Source: Pomphorhynchus laevis
Taxonomy: Eukaryota > Acanthocephala > Palaeacanthocephala > Echinorhynchida > Pomphorhynchidae
Direction of reading: 5' to 3'
Assembly (NCBI GenBank): GCA_012934845.2
Contig: WNNJ02003300.1
Coordinates: 372,001 to 436,000 of the forward strand
Length of the DNA stretch: 64,000 bases
Part shown: piece after piece, positions 1 to 12,900 of the stretch
Position numbering within the stretch: the first letter of the stretch is position 1
Layout of the letters: every line of letters begins with the position of its first letter
The notes under the pieces: model-generated
What the model was told of the DNA's origin: nothing
Databases searched by the model: none
Seen by the model: only the letters and a program-made list of their open reading frames with translations
Translations under genes and position numbers: made by a program

Positions 1-723
1 AAATTATTCATGTGAAATTGTACACTAATCGAGTGATTTGCTACTATTTACAAACCTCTATGTTTAGAGGATACGAGGGCAAAACGATATTGTAACGGTT
101 TAAAAAATATCAAACAAAGTTAAGGAAGATTAAGTATTTTAATGATTTTGTAAGTTAATATAAAGAAAGAGCAGACTACTGTTCACACATATTTTAAATG
201 TTCAAGTGGATTTATGAGTGGATTTTATTTTTAAAAAAAATATTAAATCTGTCCATTAATTATGTTTAAATTAGCAAGTTGAAAAATCTAAATTAGATGT
301 TGCACATTTCAAGTAAATAGAATTAAACTATTATTTCAAATAATAGTAAACCATTATTCGAAATTCAATTACTTGAAATCTTAAAATTGTAATTCTAAGG
401 ATGACGAAGAAACCGAATTTAAAATATATTAGAATAATGATTACAAAGATGGCACAGATAAAACAATGGTAAGATATTAAGGACTAAAAAGACCGACAAA
501 CCAGCAAATCCGAATTTGTATCTGCGGGAAGAGCAATATCCTCATACCACGATCGATTTACTGCCAGGACGCGAGCTCTAAGACAATCGAATGAACTTTG
601 ATTAAATTCTGCTGAACAAAACCCAATTGAGCTGTGAGCGGTTGGTATCTAAAAATAAGATACTTAAAAATTAAAAAAGCTTAGATTTGATGATGAATAA
701 TCAAGTACAATAAAGATGATTAC
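1..723. other. AT-rich intron sequence of the SRCAP-like gene
   Basis: Non-coding, strongly AT-rich sequence downstream of the donor after exon 12. I see no further exon and no recognisable element in it. The next exon is expected left of the window. Confidence 0.6.
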
Positions 724-901
724 CGAAAAGTTTAAGCAATTTACAACATCTTTAGGAACATGATAGCTAATAGGTACAGTAGCAAATGGTGAAGTTATAG
801 ATCTAGGCTCGAAAAGATCAGGATGATTGCAAACTTTTCGAAGTTGCATTAATACACCAATAACACTGACATAGTGCCCACTTCGTATAGTTTCTTGCGT
901 A
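724..901 (-). CDS. SRCAP: SRCAP-like exon 12 (end of first helicase lobe)
   Basis: An acceptor AG precedes 901 and a GTAATC donor follows 724. The 178 nt take two bases from exon 11 and end in phase 0. It encodes [20 protein letters not shown] followed by [19 protein letters not shown], the hallmark of the SRCAP/Domino family just before the large insertion between the helicase lobes. A donor 15 nt earlier (GTAAAT) is also possible, so the 3' border is slightly uncertain. Confidence 0.85.
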
Positions 902-3900
902 CTAAGGTGAAAAACCGAAGTAGAAAAAAACTTGTCAATAGTAATTGTCAATTATAAAAAAAAACAAATAATAAATTTATAATAAAAAAGTATATAATTT
1001 ATTAGTATTTATTAATACACAATTTATAAAAATAACCAAAGCTAAACAAAATTAGAAAACTACTTATAAATTTTGAGGCAGATGTATGAAAACAATAATT
1101 CAAATTAAAATAACAAATAAATGTTAAAACAATTTAACATATATATTAGCATATTAATCATAATATATCAAATTATAATATATCATATTATATCATAAAT
1201 ATAGAATTCGCGAATGGAATGCAGCCATATAATTTTAATTCACAAATTGCTTAACCAAAGTAATAAACAATAATGCAGATTTTATTTGACGTTTCAGAAT
1301 TGTATAATTTTTATTTCTCAAACGTTTTAAAAAAGTTATCAAAACTTAGATGGTGTTAAACTGTGCTCCGGGAGCTAATAAGCTTCAGTTTTATAATTGT
1401 AGATGTTGCCAAAAACCAAAGTTCGATTACAAGTAGATCAGGCTTCCTTATCACTCCTAGACGAGCTGATGGCAGTCGGCAGCACTCATCAGTAGGGTGA
1501 ACTACCATCAGTCGTTTCGGCTGCCTTGTGATATATTTAAAAGGAATTTCTGAGAATTTGCTAACGTGGTAGCATGAGCCCAGCCTCTTTAAACTAACCA
1601 TGTGCTTTCCGGACCATCCTAATTTCATCCGTCAGGAATTTTACTTGCTGTCATTGCTGCTTTATCACAGGATCCTTTGAAAGATGAATTTTAATAATGT
1701 TATATCAGATAGTGTTGAATTGTGCTCCGGAAGCTTATAAGCTTCAGTTTTTATAATTGTTGATGTTGCCGAAAACCGGAGTTCGATTACAAGTATAGCA
1801 GACTTCCTTATCACTCCTAGACGAGTTGATGGTAGTCGGCAGCACTCATCAGTAGGGTGAACTATCATCAGTTGTTTCAGCTGACTTGTGATATATTGAA
1901 AAGGCCTCTCCGATGTGATAAGAAATGATAAGATGTTGTCTTTCATCACATCTCCGATGTGATGAAAGGCATCACATCGGAGGAAAATGTGTATTCATTG
2001 TAGTTGTGACTTTTTTAATATTGTAATTTTTGAAACATTACGGATAAAATGTGTACGATGATTATCGAGGTTTTACAAATAGTTTTGAACGAAAATGTAT
2101 TTGAGTTTAATAAACAACTTTGTGAAACCGGTAAGAGTATACATCTGGCACCCAGATATTTTACATATATTCTTTTCTAGATATGAAATGCAATTTCTTG
2201 AAAAGCAGCAAAATATTGTGAAAACGCATATTGAATATTATGCAATATTTTACGTGGTAAGTTACTTCTTACTTAAAGTAGCAAGTAATACCTTACCATT
2301 TGAAGTAATGACAGGATTTTCGCATCATTCGTTTCACAGTACTCATTTTATTATGTAAATTGGAACTTTACTTAAAGTTTTTCGCAGAAATTTGAGTTTG
2401 ATAGAGCATTTACAAACAAATTAAAAATACACCATGGAACGCTCAATTGCTTTCCTGTAGCACATACATACACAGGTTTATATGTTGCAAGGATAGAAGA
2501 ATCTTTCTTAAACAAGTGTTCTTACAAACCATCTAGAATCGCTATGTTCATGATATATTTTTTATATGGAATCACGACAGGATAAAACTTGATGTTTATT
2601 GAAATCCTCAATAAATAAGTTCACTTAACTAAACTTATTTATATCAGTTCAGCAAACTTAACAAATCACTTCTAACTGAATAAATCAGTCGGGTTAACTG
2701 AACCGAGTCTGCGTATTTTTTAAATAAAATTAAAAAACCATTGATCGGATATCAAGGAAGTAGCTATATCTAATGTATATTATCATCAAAGTCAGAATTC
2801 ATAACTGTTCATCACAGCGAAAAATGTGGTCGGCCTCGCAGTAAATGCTGCAACAAGTGAAAAGTAGATCATTAAAAAGCTCATTAACCAACTCAAAATT
2901 TGAAGTAGCAGGTACACTTAACTGCAAGAGCGCTGTTATTGTATACCTCCATAAATGTGCGTTTTGTTGCGTCAATATTTCGAACAAGCTGGTTTATCAT
3001 TTCACATTAGGGCTAATAGCAGAAGAGCTAATATTTTAAAACATCACATCAACAATAAAGGAGCTGTGCGCTATATAATTGACAATCCAAATCATCATAT
3101 GACACGAATCTTTAAAGCTTTTAAAATATAAAAAGCTTTTAAAATATAGAAACACAATTTTAATTTTTTAATACAATATTTTGAATTTTTATAGTAAATA
3201 TTTATTTATTAAGCTTTTATTTTATATGTAAAAAACTTAATATTTTAATTTATATCGAAAAAGATAAATACCGGAGAATGTTTGTCTTCTTCGTAGAGAA
3301 ATGTCATTTTATATATTATATATAAAAAATATATTTATATTTAAAAAAAAATATTTTTATATTTTTTATTTTCGCGACTTACATTGCACTGTGAATAAAC
3401 TCATCATAAAGACATCGTTGCCTTTTCGATAGCTTTGCAGTAATAATGTGTTCGAACTTTTTGGGCATCTGCTTCTCAACCTCTGACTTTAGCCGGCGAA
3501 GAATAAACGGCCTCAAAATCTGCAAATAAAGAAACATTTAATACAAAATAAAATGATAAGTGATATATTCGAATCTGATTTTTAAAATTTAGCAACGGAG
3601 AGAAGTTTAGAATTCTAGTAGTTCAAGTAAACGAAAATTTATTAAAACAAATATTTTTGTAAAAAATAGAAATGTGCTCAGTTATTTCATTTTTAGTTTT
3701 CCTTCATTCAAAAGCTCATTATATTTTAACCATTAATTTATTTTTTTCCGAATTATATATTCTGATTTTGAATATATAAATTTTCACATTTTTTAAAATT
3801 CAAGAAAACTTCTCAAGTTTTTAATAATCAGATCATCTAACTGAGTCTACATATTTCACACCATTTATATATTAAAAATAATGTTAATAGAATAGAATTT

Positions 3901-6900
3901 ATTTTATGAAAATGTGCTCAGTTATTTCATTTTTGTCTTCTTTCGTTCCATGGAAATAAAATTTTCTTCCGAATTATATATTCTGATTTTGAATATATAT
4001 TCTGATTTTGAATACTCAAGAAAACTTCTCAAGTTTTTAATAATCAGATAAACTAACTGAGTCTACATATTTCACATCATTTATAAATGAAAAATAATGT
4101 TAAATGAAGATTAAATAGAATAGAATTTATTTTATGTGACAAATGTGGACAAGCCATTTACAGATTCACCAAAAAAATCAAATTCAGTACATTTGCATGA
4201 AAAGTGTAAAGGATACAAGGTTGTTTTCTATTTGATTCGTTTTTCTTTTCTCAGTTGTAACCTACGAACTGTTAACGAAACTTTTGTTGAAACCAAAAGT
4301 TTCGTTAAAACAACAACCATTTCTTGACAAGAAAAAACAAATAATACACAAGATTTTTCCTGCAAACCACTGGTCCCGGTGTCGGGTCGTGAAGGCAGTG
4401 AACGAACCAAACTAGCTAAATCCGGTTACACCGCGAAGAAACCTCATTGTGATCAACTGTATCCTAGATATTATCCTTTCGATCATAACCTAAAGCTCAT
4501 GACCAAAGGTTAAGATAGGAACGAAAATTGCGTGCTAAACCGAAAGCTTTGCCTATGACTCAAATCAAGCTTCACCATGAGAGACCAGTACAAAGAACGC
4601 ATTGTGCGTTAGCTGCACCAATCCGCGTCTCAATCTAACTGATGTTCCTGCCGTCCCTCGAGAATAAAATCCCAAGATACTTATTATTCCACAACATCAG
4701 GAAAAACCTTTACCCCAATCCAGATTGGCATTGACACTTGAATCCGAGACGAACGCAATGTGACAGTCTTAAAGGTACTAACCAACATCCCTGCCGCTTG
4801 GCATTCCATCGTGAATCGATATAGAAAACATTGCAAGTCCTCAGGACAAGAAGCCAACAATACAACATCATACGTAAAAAGCTGAGATAGTATCCTAATG
4901 AAAATTAATTGAAGACTGACATCAGTCAAAGCAGCCCATCTCTTAATTTTGTAAATGTAAACAAGGAACAAAAGTGCAGACTAAGGACAACCCTGACAAA
5001 GCCTGACGCCTACTGGAAATGATTCAGACTTCTTACCTAGAACACTAACACAACACATACTTTGTTCATACAGAGGAGCAATAGCTACCCGAAGAGAGTG
5101 TGGTACTCCATACTCTTATAGTACCTCTCACAATCTATCTAGCGAAACACAGTCGAACGCCAGTCAAGATTACCTCTCACTAGAAACCTTGCCCGACGCC
5201 AGTTGATGCCAACAACGTCAAGAACCTTTAAAACTTCTAGTCGAATTTCGTCCACTCCAAAACACTTGCCATTACGAATTGTAATCAACTATATATATTT
5301 GTTTGTTGTGTTTGAAGCGGTGTTTCGCGATCTATAGAAGATTCCATATATATTGTTAAATAATAATTGGAACCGATTATTAATATTCGAATGCCATCCA
5401 CCCCGGATGGCATATATACAACGGTCCAGGATTTCTTACGAAATAATATACATATATTTTTGTAAGAAATCCTGGAACGTTGTCTACTCAGCGTTGTCTA
5501 CTCTGTTGCTGGTTTTCAATGCGAAAGTCAGCTTATGTGACCTAGCAACTATTCATTAGATAATTGAGCATCATTAATAGGATCACCAGTCCCGATTAAA
5601 ATCGATCTTCATAAGCTCATACCGAGCAACATATATAAAGGGATATGTAAACATTTCAAATTAACATGTTATATTTCGTATTAAACATTAAAAGCTTTAT
5701 TATGATATCCTGTTGAAATATGATAATTGTAACGATTTAAATTTAAACGCAAAATATGAACGTAGTGATTTTAGTTTAGAAACAATTATTACAAGTAACT
5801 GTTAAATATTAAATTCAAGGGGTATAAAAGTTGAATCAGATAATAAAACTATACCTATATTATATTGGAATCCAAAATTACATAAAAATTTAATAAAACT
5901 TAGGTTCATATGTAGTGCGTTTAAATGTACATTAAAACCACTTTCTGTCTATACGAATAAAATACTTAAAGTAATTAAAGCACATTTTTAAAAATATTGC
6001 AAGGTAATCGAAATAATACTGGTATAAAACACTATTTTAGTATCAATTCTACAAAGGAATTTTTAGAACAGACAAAAGGAATAAATTTTCAAAATATAAA
6101 TACATACGATTTTAGTACGCTTTATACAAATCTAGATTTAGTAGATATAAAAGAAGCGTTAGTAAAATTAATTAACCTTATATTCGGAAAAACAACTTTC
6201 TGTCTATATGAATAAAATACTCAAAGTAATATTATAATATATTACAAGTCACTGTTCTATAATGGATAAAAAGGGTATAAAGGTTGAATCAGATAATAAA
6301 ACTATACCTATATTATATTGGAATCCAAAATTACATAAAAATTTAATAAAACTTGGGTTCATATGTAGTGCGTTTAAATGTACATTAAAACCACTTTCTG
6401 TCTATATGAATAAAATATTTAAAGCTATTAAAGCACACTTTAAAAAATATTGTAATGTAATCGAAATTAATACTGATATAAAACACTATTTCAGTATTAA
6501 TTCTACAAAAAAAATTTTAGAACAGACAAAAGGAATAAATTTTCAAAATATAAATACATACGATTTTAGTACTCTTTATACAAATCTAGGTTTAGTAGAT
6601 ATTAAAAAAGCATTTAAAAAATTAATTAATCTTATATTCGGAAAAAGATATACATATATATGTCAAAATAATTATAACGCCTATCTAACAAAAATTAAAC
6701 CATCAAGTAAATATAAATATATGGATAACATTGAATTAATAGAATCCTTAAATATTTTGATAAATCAAAATTATTTAAAAGTAGGGACATCTATATTTAG
6801 ACAAGTAAAAGGTGTTCAAATGGGTGGTAATAGTAGCCCAATTATAGCTGACTTGTTTTTAAGCTTTATAGAATATGAATTTGTCAATAACTGTGTAAAA

Positions 6901-9900
6901 ACTAAATCTAAACAATATAAATATATGAAATATATGTTTCGATACATTGTGTATCGAAACATATATCATATACATGATATATGTGTATTTAACTCTAATA
7001 ATTTTTATTCAATTAGTGAGCACATTTATCCAGAAAGCCTTATTCTTAACAAAACCAATATTAATGATAAAGAAGGTGTATATCTAGATATGAACATTAA
7101 ATTATATATGTATTATATATACCTATATATAAATATATATGTATATATACCTATATATACCGTATATATAATATAGGTATATATATACCTATAGGTATAG
7201 GTATAATAAACTATACCTATAGTTTATTATAAAACTATACCTATATTATATTGGAATCCAAAATTACATAAAAATCCAATAAAACCTAGGTTCATATGTA
7301 GTGCGTTTAAATGTACATTAAAACCACTTTCTGTCTATATGAATAAAATACTTAAAGTAATTAAAGCACACTTTAAAAAATATTGCAAGGTAATCGAAAT
7401 TAATACTGGTATAAAACACTATTTCAGTATTAATTCTACAAAAGAATTTTTAGAACAGACAAAAGGAATAAATTTTCAAAATATAAATACATATGATTTT
7501 AGTACTCTTTATACAAATCTAGGTTTAGTAGATATTAAAGAAGCGTTAGTAAAATTAATTAATCTTATATTCGGAAAAATATATACATATATATGTTATA
7601 ATAATTATAACGCCTATCTAACAAAAATTAAACCATCAAGTAAATATAAATATATGGATAAAATTGAATTAATAGAATCCTTAAATATTTTGATAAATCA
7701 AAATTATTTAAAAGTAGGGACATCTATATTTAGACAAGTAAAAGGTGTTCCAATGGGTGGTAATAGTAGCCCAATTATAGCTGACTTGTTTTTAAGCTTT
7801 ATAGAATATGAATTTGTTCATAACTGTGTAAAAACTAAATCTAAACAATATAAATATATGAAATATATGTTTCGATACATTGATGATATATGTGTATTTA
7901 ATTCTAGCAATTTTAATTAAATTAGTGAATTAACGAAAAATAATATACATGTATGTATATCAACACCACTGGAGCAGCCAACCTAGTGGATGTATGTTGA
8001 ATCTAGAAACAGAGTTCTGAGTTAACATCCAAGTAAGCAAATAAATGTTGGTTTGATTTTAATGTTGAACTGAATATTTTAATTCAGCAAAATGTTTGGC
8101 AAATATAATTTAATCAATCCGCGAATCATGAAGTTAACTTAAAAAACTATTTAAAGCTATTGCTACATTTTGAAAATTAAAATGAGAGCAACGACATAAT
8201 TTGTTTAAATAATATCAATTTTATATCAAAAAAATTATATTTTATCACTGGGAATTATTATCAAAACTATAATATAATAAAAATAGCTATATTTGTTTAA
8301 ATATAGAATCAAATATTAGAAGTGTTTTATCATTTTAATAAAATATAACTTTTAATAATTAATGACATTTTATAAAATGTCATTAATTAAAATGTCATTA
8401 AAATTTATTAATAAATTTTAGTACTATATTCCAAATATGATCCTTAGATAATCTTTAATACTATTTAATAATTAAGCCTATCAATTATATGATTATTATA
8501 AATAATCGTGTAAGATACCTGATGAAATTGTGATATAAGTTCTTCATTTATAGACGTGTTGCCTTCAATCATATTCATTAGCGGTGTCGAAAACCATAAG
8601 TTGAATTCATCATGAGAAGTGAAAAACTTAGGCATTAAAAAATGCATAAAGCTCCACAACTCCATAACAGAATTCTGTAAAGGTGTTCCAGTAAGCAGCA
8701 GCCGTCTAGATGCATTAAAGCTAAGTAAAGATTGCCAACGTTGTGATTTAAAATTTTTTATGTTTTGAGCCTAAAACGATTAAGATCAGAAATAAACGTG
8801 GCACTTTTCAAATTGTTGCTAACCTCATCCAAAACAAGCATTTTCCACTTTACTCTACGGAATACCAAGGCATCACGACATGCTAGCATGTATGAGGTTA
8901 CACAGACATGAAAAGCATTTAGTGTAGTCCAGCCCTAAAGTAATGAATTAATGATCAATCGAATATTGTGAAGAACTGGCTAAAATTCTTGAACAAACTT
9001 TGAGTAGAACAGTCTAGTTGAAATATAACAACATAAAAAATTAAAATCAAATTAAAATGAAATAAAAATTACATTATTTTTAAATGGTCAAAATTAAAAT
9101 TAATTTTTAATTGAAATTAAATATGAATATCTTTATGATTTTAAAAATAAAAGAAATATACACAATCAATCAATGCTACTTATAAAATACATAATGTATA
9201 TCGAAAAATGTCGCAGCACTTAGTGTTGAGTGCTATTGAATCGAAAAACTAATCAGAATAAGTCTAAAGCTATTACAATTAAACAATATATTCAATTCAA
9301 AATTTAATAAATTAAAAATAGTGTTTCTCAGATTCAGACGTTTCCTGTTGGCCATAATCAAAAGTCAATATTGGAAATTGGTCGAGTGAAGCATGGATTT
9401 GGCGTTGCCCCTCATTAGTGCGATTAATATGCTCTGATATAAGTGTGTGACAGTCACAGCGAATCCGATTCTGCTTGCCCGGCTCATATTATTCGTAGCC
9501 AACTTGATCACAATGTTTCATTCGTCGTTCCATCTACCAACGTATCTACCACGTTGGATGAATACATGTGCCCAGCTGCTTCGACCATCTCCATATATTT
9601 AATGTTCTTGACATTGACAGCGTACGACGTGGCAGCGGCGTTGGTACGTTGGTAGCGAAGATATTAAATATCTTCGCTACCAACGTAAGTATCAATGAAG
9701 TGATACTTACTTCTTCATCGTAAGTATCAATGAAGTGAGGTAAAATAAGTATCAACTCTAATATCAGCTATACGATCAGAAAATCTGGAAATTTTGAATA
9801 CAAAAAAATCGAAAGATATAAGTTTTCTCACTTTAATTAGTTAATGTTTTTACTTTCACATTTAGATTAGCATTCAGCAAAGATTTCCAAGACAAAACAT

Positions 9901-12900
9901 TAAAAGAATATTATTAATGATAATATTAATCTGAGATAATTTATTTAAATAAATTATCCCTCATCTGCCGCTACGGGCGATGAGGGAGGATCAACATCAA
10001 AACGTTTTTACAACACTACAACGTTAATAGGCAAACATCTACCAAATTAACAAAAATATTAAAAAAGATAAATATATGTATCCATTAGGATTAAATGACG
10101 TGTTACAATGAATTGGCAGAAGTAATATAGTAAATAATAAACAACTATATTATAATAATCCGATTAAACGCAAACCAAGAAGTCATGGTGATAAAAGGAA
10201 TAAGAAAAATAGAGTTAAAAATATTAAAAAAGATATGTATATAAATGAACAATTAGAAATATTAAAACAACTTTTAAGTGATAATAAGCTAAAAGATCTT
10301 TATGTAAATATAAGAAGTTTTTCTAAAGATATCATATGTTCAATAAATCAAAAATTAATTAACGATTATGATTTTAATTTTAGATCATTTAAATGTAATA
10401 GAAAAATTGTATAGTTTATAGGTTAAGTTGTATAATCGACCGTTATTGAGATGTAAAATAATATAATTGGACAATAAATGTTAATAATAACAATAAAAAT
10501 ATACACTAATCATACTCTTCAAATGAAGAGTACTAAGGAAAATGCTATCAAAGTGTATATTAAATTTAATTTTAATTTATTTGTTTATTTATTTTTTATT
10601 TTTTACAACGTTAATAGGCAAACATCTACCAAATTAATTCACAGGTATTTAGTGTTTTTTAATGAATGCAAGTTCTAGCATGTAATAGCTGTTGGCATAT
10701 ACATAAATAGTATTTACAAATAAAGGCGGATTCTCGTGTATAGCACATAATTCTATTTAAGCAAAACTTTCCATGAAAACCGTCAAGAGAAAATCTCATT
10801 ATACATGCTCGCTTTCTTTGACTACCAAACTTCCAAACGTTCGGGAATCCAACAGCAGGTGTAAATTGGATATCACTATCCTGTAAGAGTTGTTTCGAAT
10901 TCCAATCCGTTAAAGGCGAACGAAACGCCACCGTCTCTATTCAGGAGAATGCCTTTGCAGGATAAACGACAAGGGCTGCTCTCTAGTAAGAAAAGCTAAT
11001 TTCGAAGACGAAATCTTGCGGTTTTGTCTTCTGGACAGGACAAATCTTGCGGACAAGCAAAAGAAGAATTTAAGAAAATTACATTTTATTCTAGCAATTT
11101 TGCCAAATAGCCAATAGCCCACATGTAACCCTTGAAAGAAACATCATTTGAAAATATTTCATGGCTGTAGGATAGTTTGTTGAACGTAAAAGATTGACCG
11201 TATTCATACAAGAAGCAACCTTACAAGCAATTATATCAAAATGATTAGTAAAACTCCACTTGGAGGACAGATTAAAGCCAAGGTAGCCGAATTGCGTACA
11301 CATTTGCAAATTCATATCGTCATAAGTAAAAACATCATTTCGGGACAACCTACCACCCCTGAGAATTTTAACACTTTTGTTTTCGCTAGATTAACTGCAA
11401 ACCATTCGCCATACAATACAGTTTGAGCCTAACCAATGCCGAATTCACATCGCCTATTTTTGACAAATATAAAACCAGGCTAAGAGGGTCACCCTGAGGA
11501 ACGCCCTTAATTTGTTGAAAGTAATCTGAATTTTTTATTCCATCAAAGACTCGGACAATGTGAGGAGAGAGAACTTGATATAGTACACATATGATATAGC
11601 CCTTTAGGCTAAGTGCGGTTATTAATTTTCGGAGAAGCAAGTCTCTGTCAATGCAATCGAATGCCTTTGCAAAATCTACGAAAACAGCGTGCAAAGAAAA
11701 GTGGTTTGAACAAGCTTTTTGAACAGCGTTTCTTAATATGGAGACAGCACATGTGGTATAGAAATCTGGTCGAAAGCCATGTTGATCGATAGGAGAAAGT
11801 GAGATACATAGACTGCAAGTCTACGGTTTATGAGGGTAGCAAATAACTTTAAGGTTGACTTAGTATTGCAATACCTCTTTAATTATTTGGATTACGAGGA
11901 TCATTACCACCTTTAAAGAGTATTTTTAGAATCACATTCTTCCATGATACAATCTCCTATCAAGACCCGACTAAATAACATCACAAGAAAATTGAGACTG
12001 GCCAAATTTCTTTATAGTATTTTATCTCTAAAATTCTTTATATCTTGAATTTTTCGGATTTTAACTTTTTTTAATTTGTCGGCGGATGCCTTTTCTTCTT
12101 TCAACATTAATTTGTTTTGTTTGAACCTATACGGAAATTGATTATTTATCAAAACGTAATTTTGATACACGATAGTTTCATCTTCGGTGTATTGTATTTT
12201 TATCCCCGTTTTTAGAAAAAGCTTTGAGATAAAAATACTGGTATGATACTAGTATCTAAAATTACGTAATCAACTAAGTAATCAATTTCCGTGTATAAAT
12301 AAAAAAAACTAAAATTATTGCAGGATTTAATAACCGGATTCTTAGTCGGTGTATTTGTAATACTTACTCGTATATATAACATGAAGATGGAATTAAGAAA
12401 ATTAGAACAGACAACAGAGAATTGGTTGGAATATGAGCAAAAAAGTCGTATTGCGACAGAGTCTGCACATACAACGAAGGCTTTGGTGGAAAACAGACTT
12501 AAAAAGAAGTTCAAAAACCTGCTGTACATACACTAATCAAACGATACAAGAGACAGTGTGAACGAAGACGCAATGCACCGATGTAACCCGTTCCCAGGAT
12601 ACCAGTTAGTAAGACCAACTGTCATCAGGATCTTCGTTTAATCCATCTTCACGGTCGTCCATGCGGAGGACGTCCATGCGGCCGTCGATGAGGGGGAATT
12701 ATTGCAGTACGACGTGCTTATCGTGAATGAAGCGAGTATATGCAGTCAAACGTAAATCGATGATTTTAACACAATCAACAACAACCATTTGACCGCAGAA
12801 TTGACGACTACCAGTGCTGATCGAAACGTGCCGTTCTTAAACGTCTCGTTGGGACAGAACAACGTCAAGTAATAAGGGTGGTATCAGAAGTCCACAAAGC

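Noticed and set aside
9443-9655. 70-codon open stretch as a small host gene
   Set aside because: No start context, splice sites or family resemblance, and it overlaps the near-perfect palindrome.
12620-12660. Minus-strand CTGATGA followed by a CAGTT/AACTG stem
   Set aside because: No GAAA follows the stem and no stem III or cleavage triplet is found.
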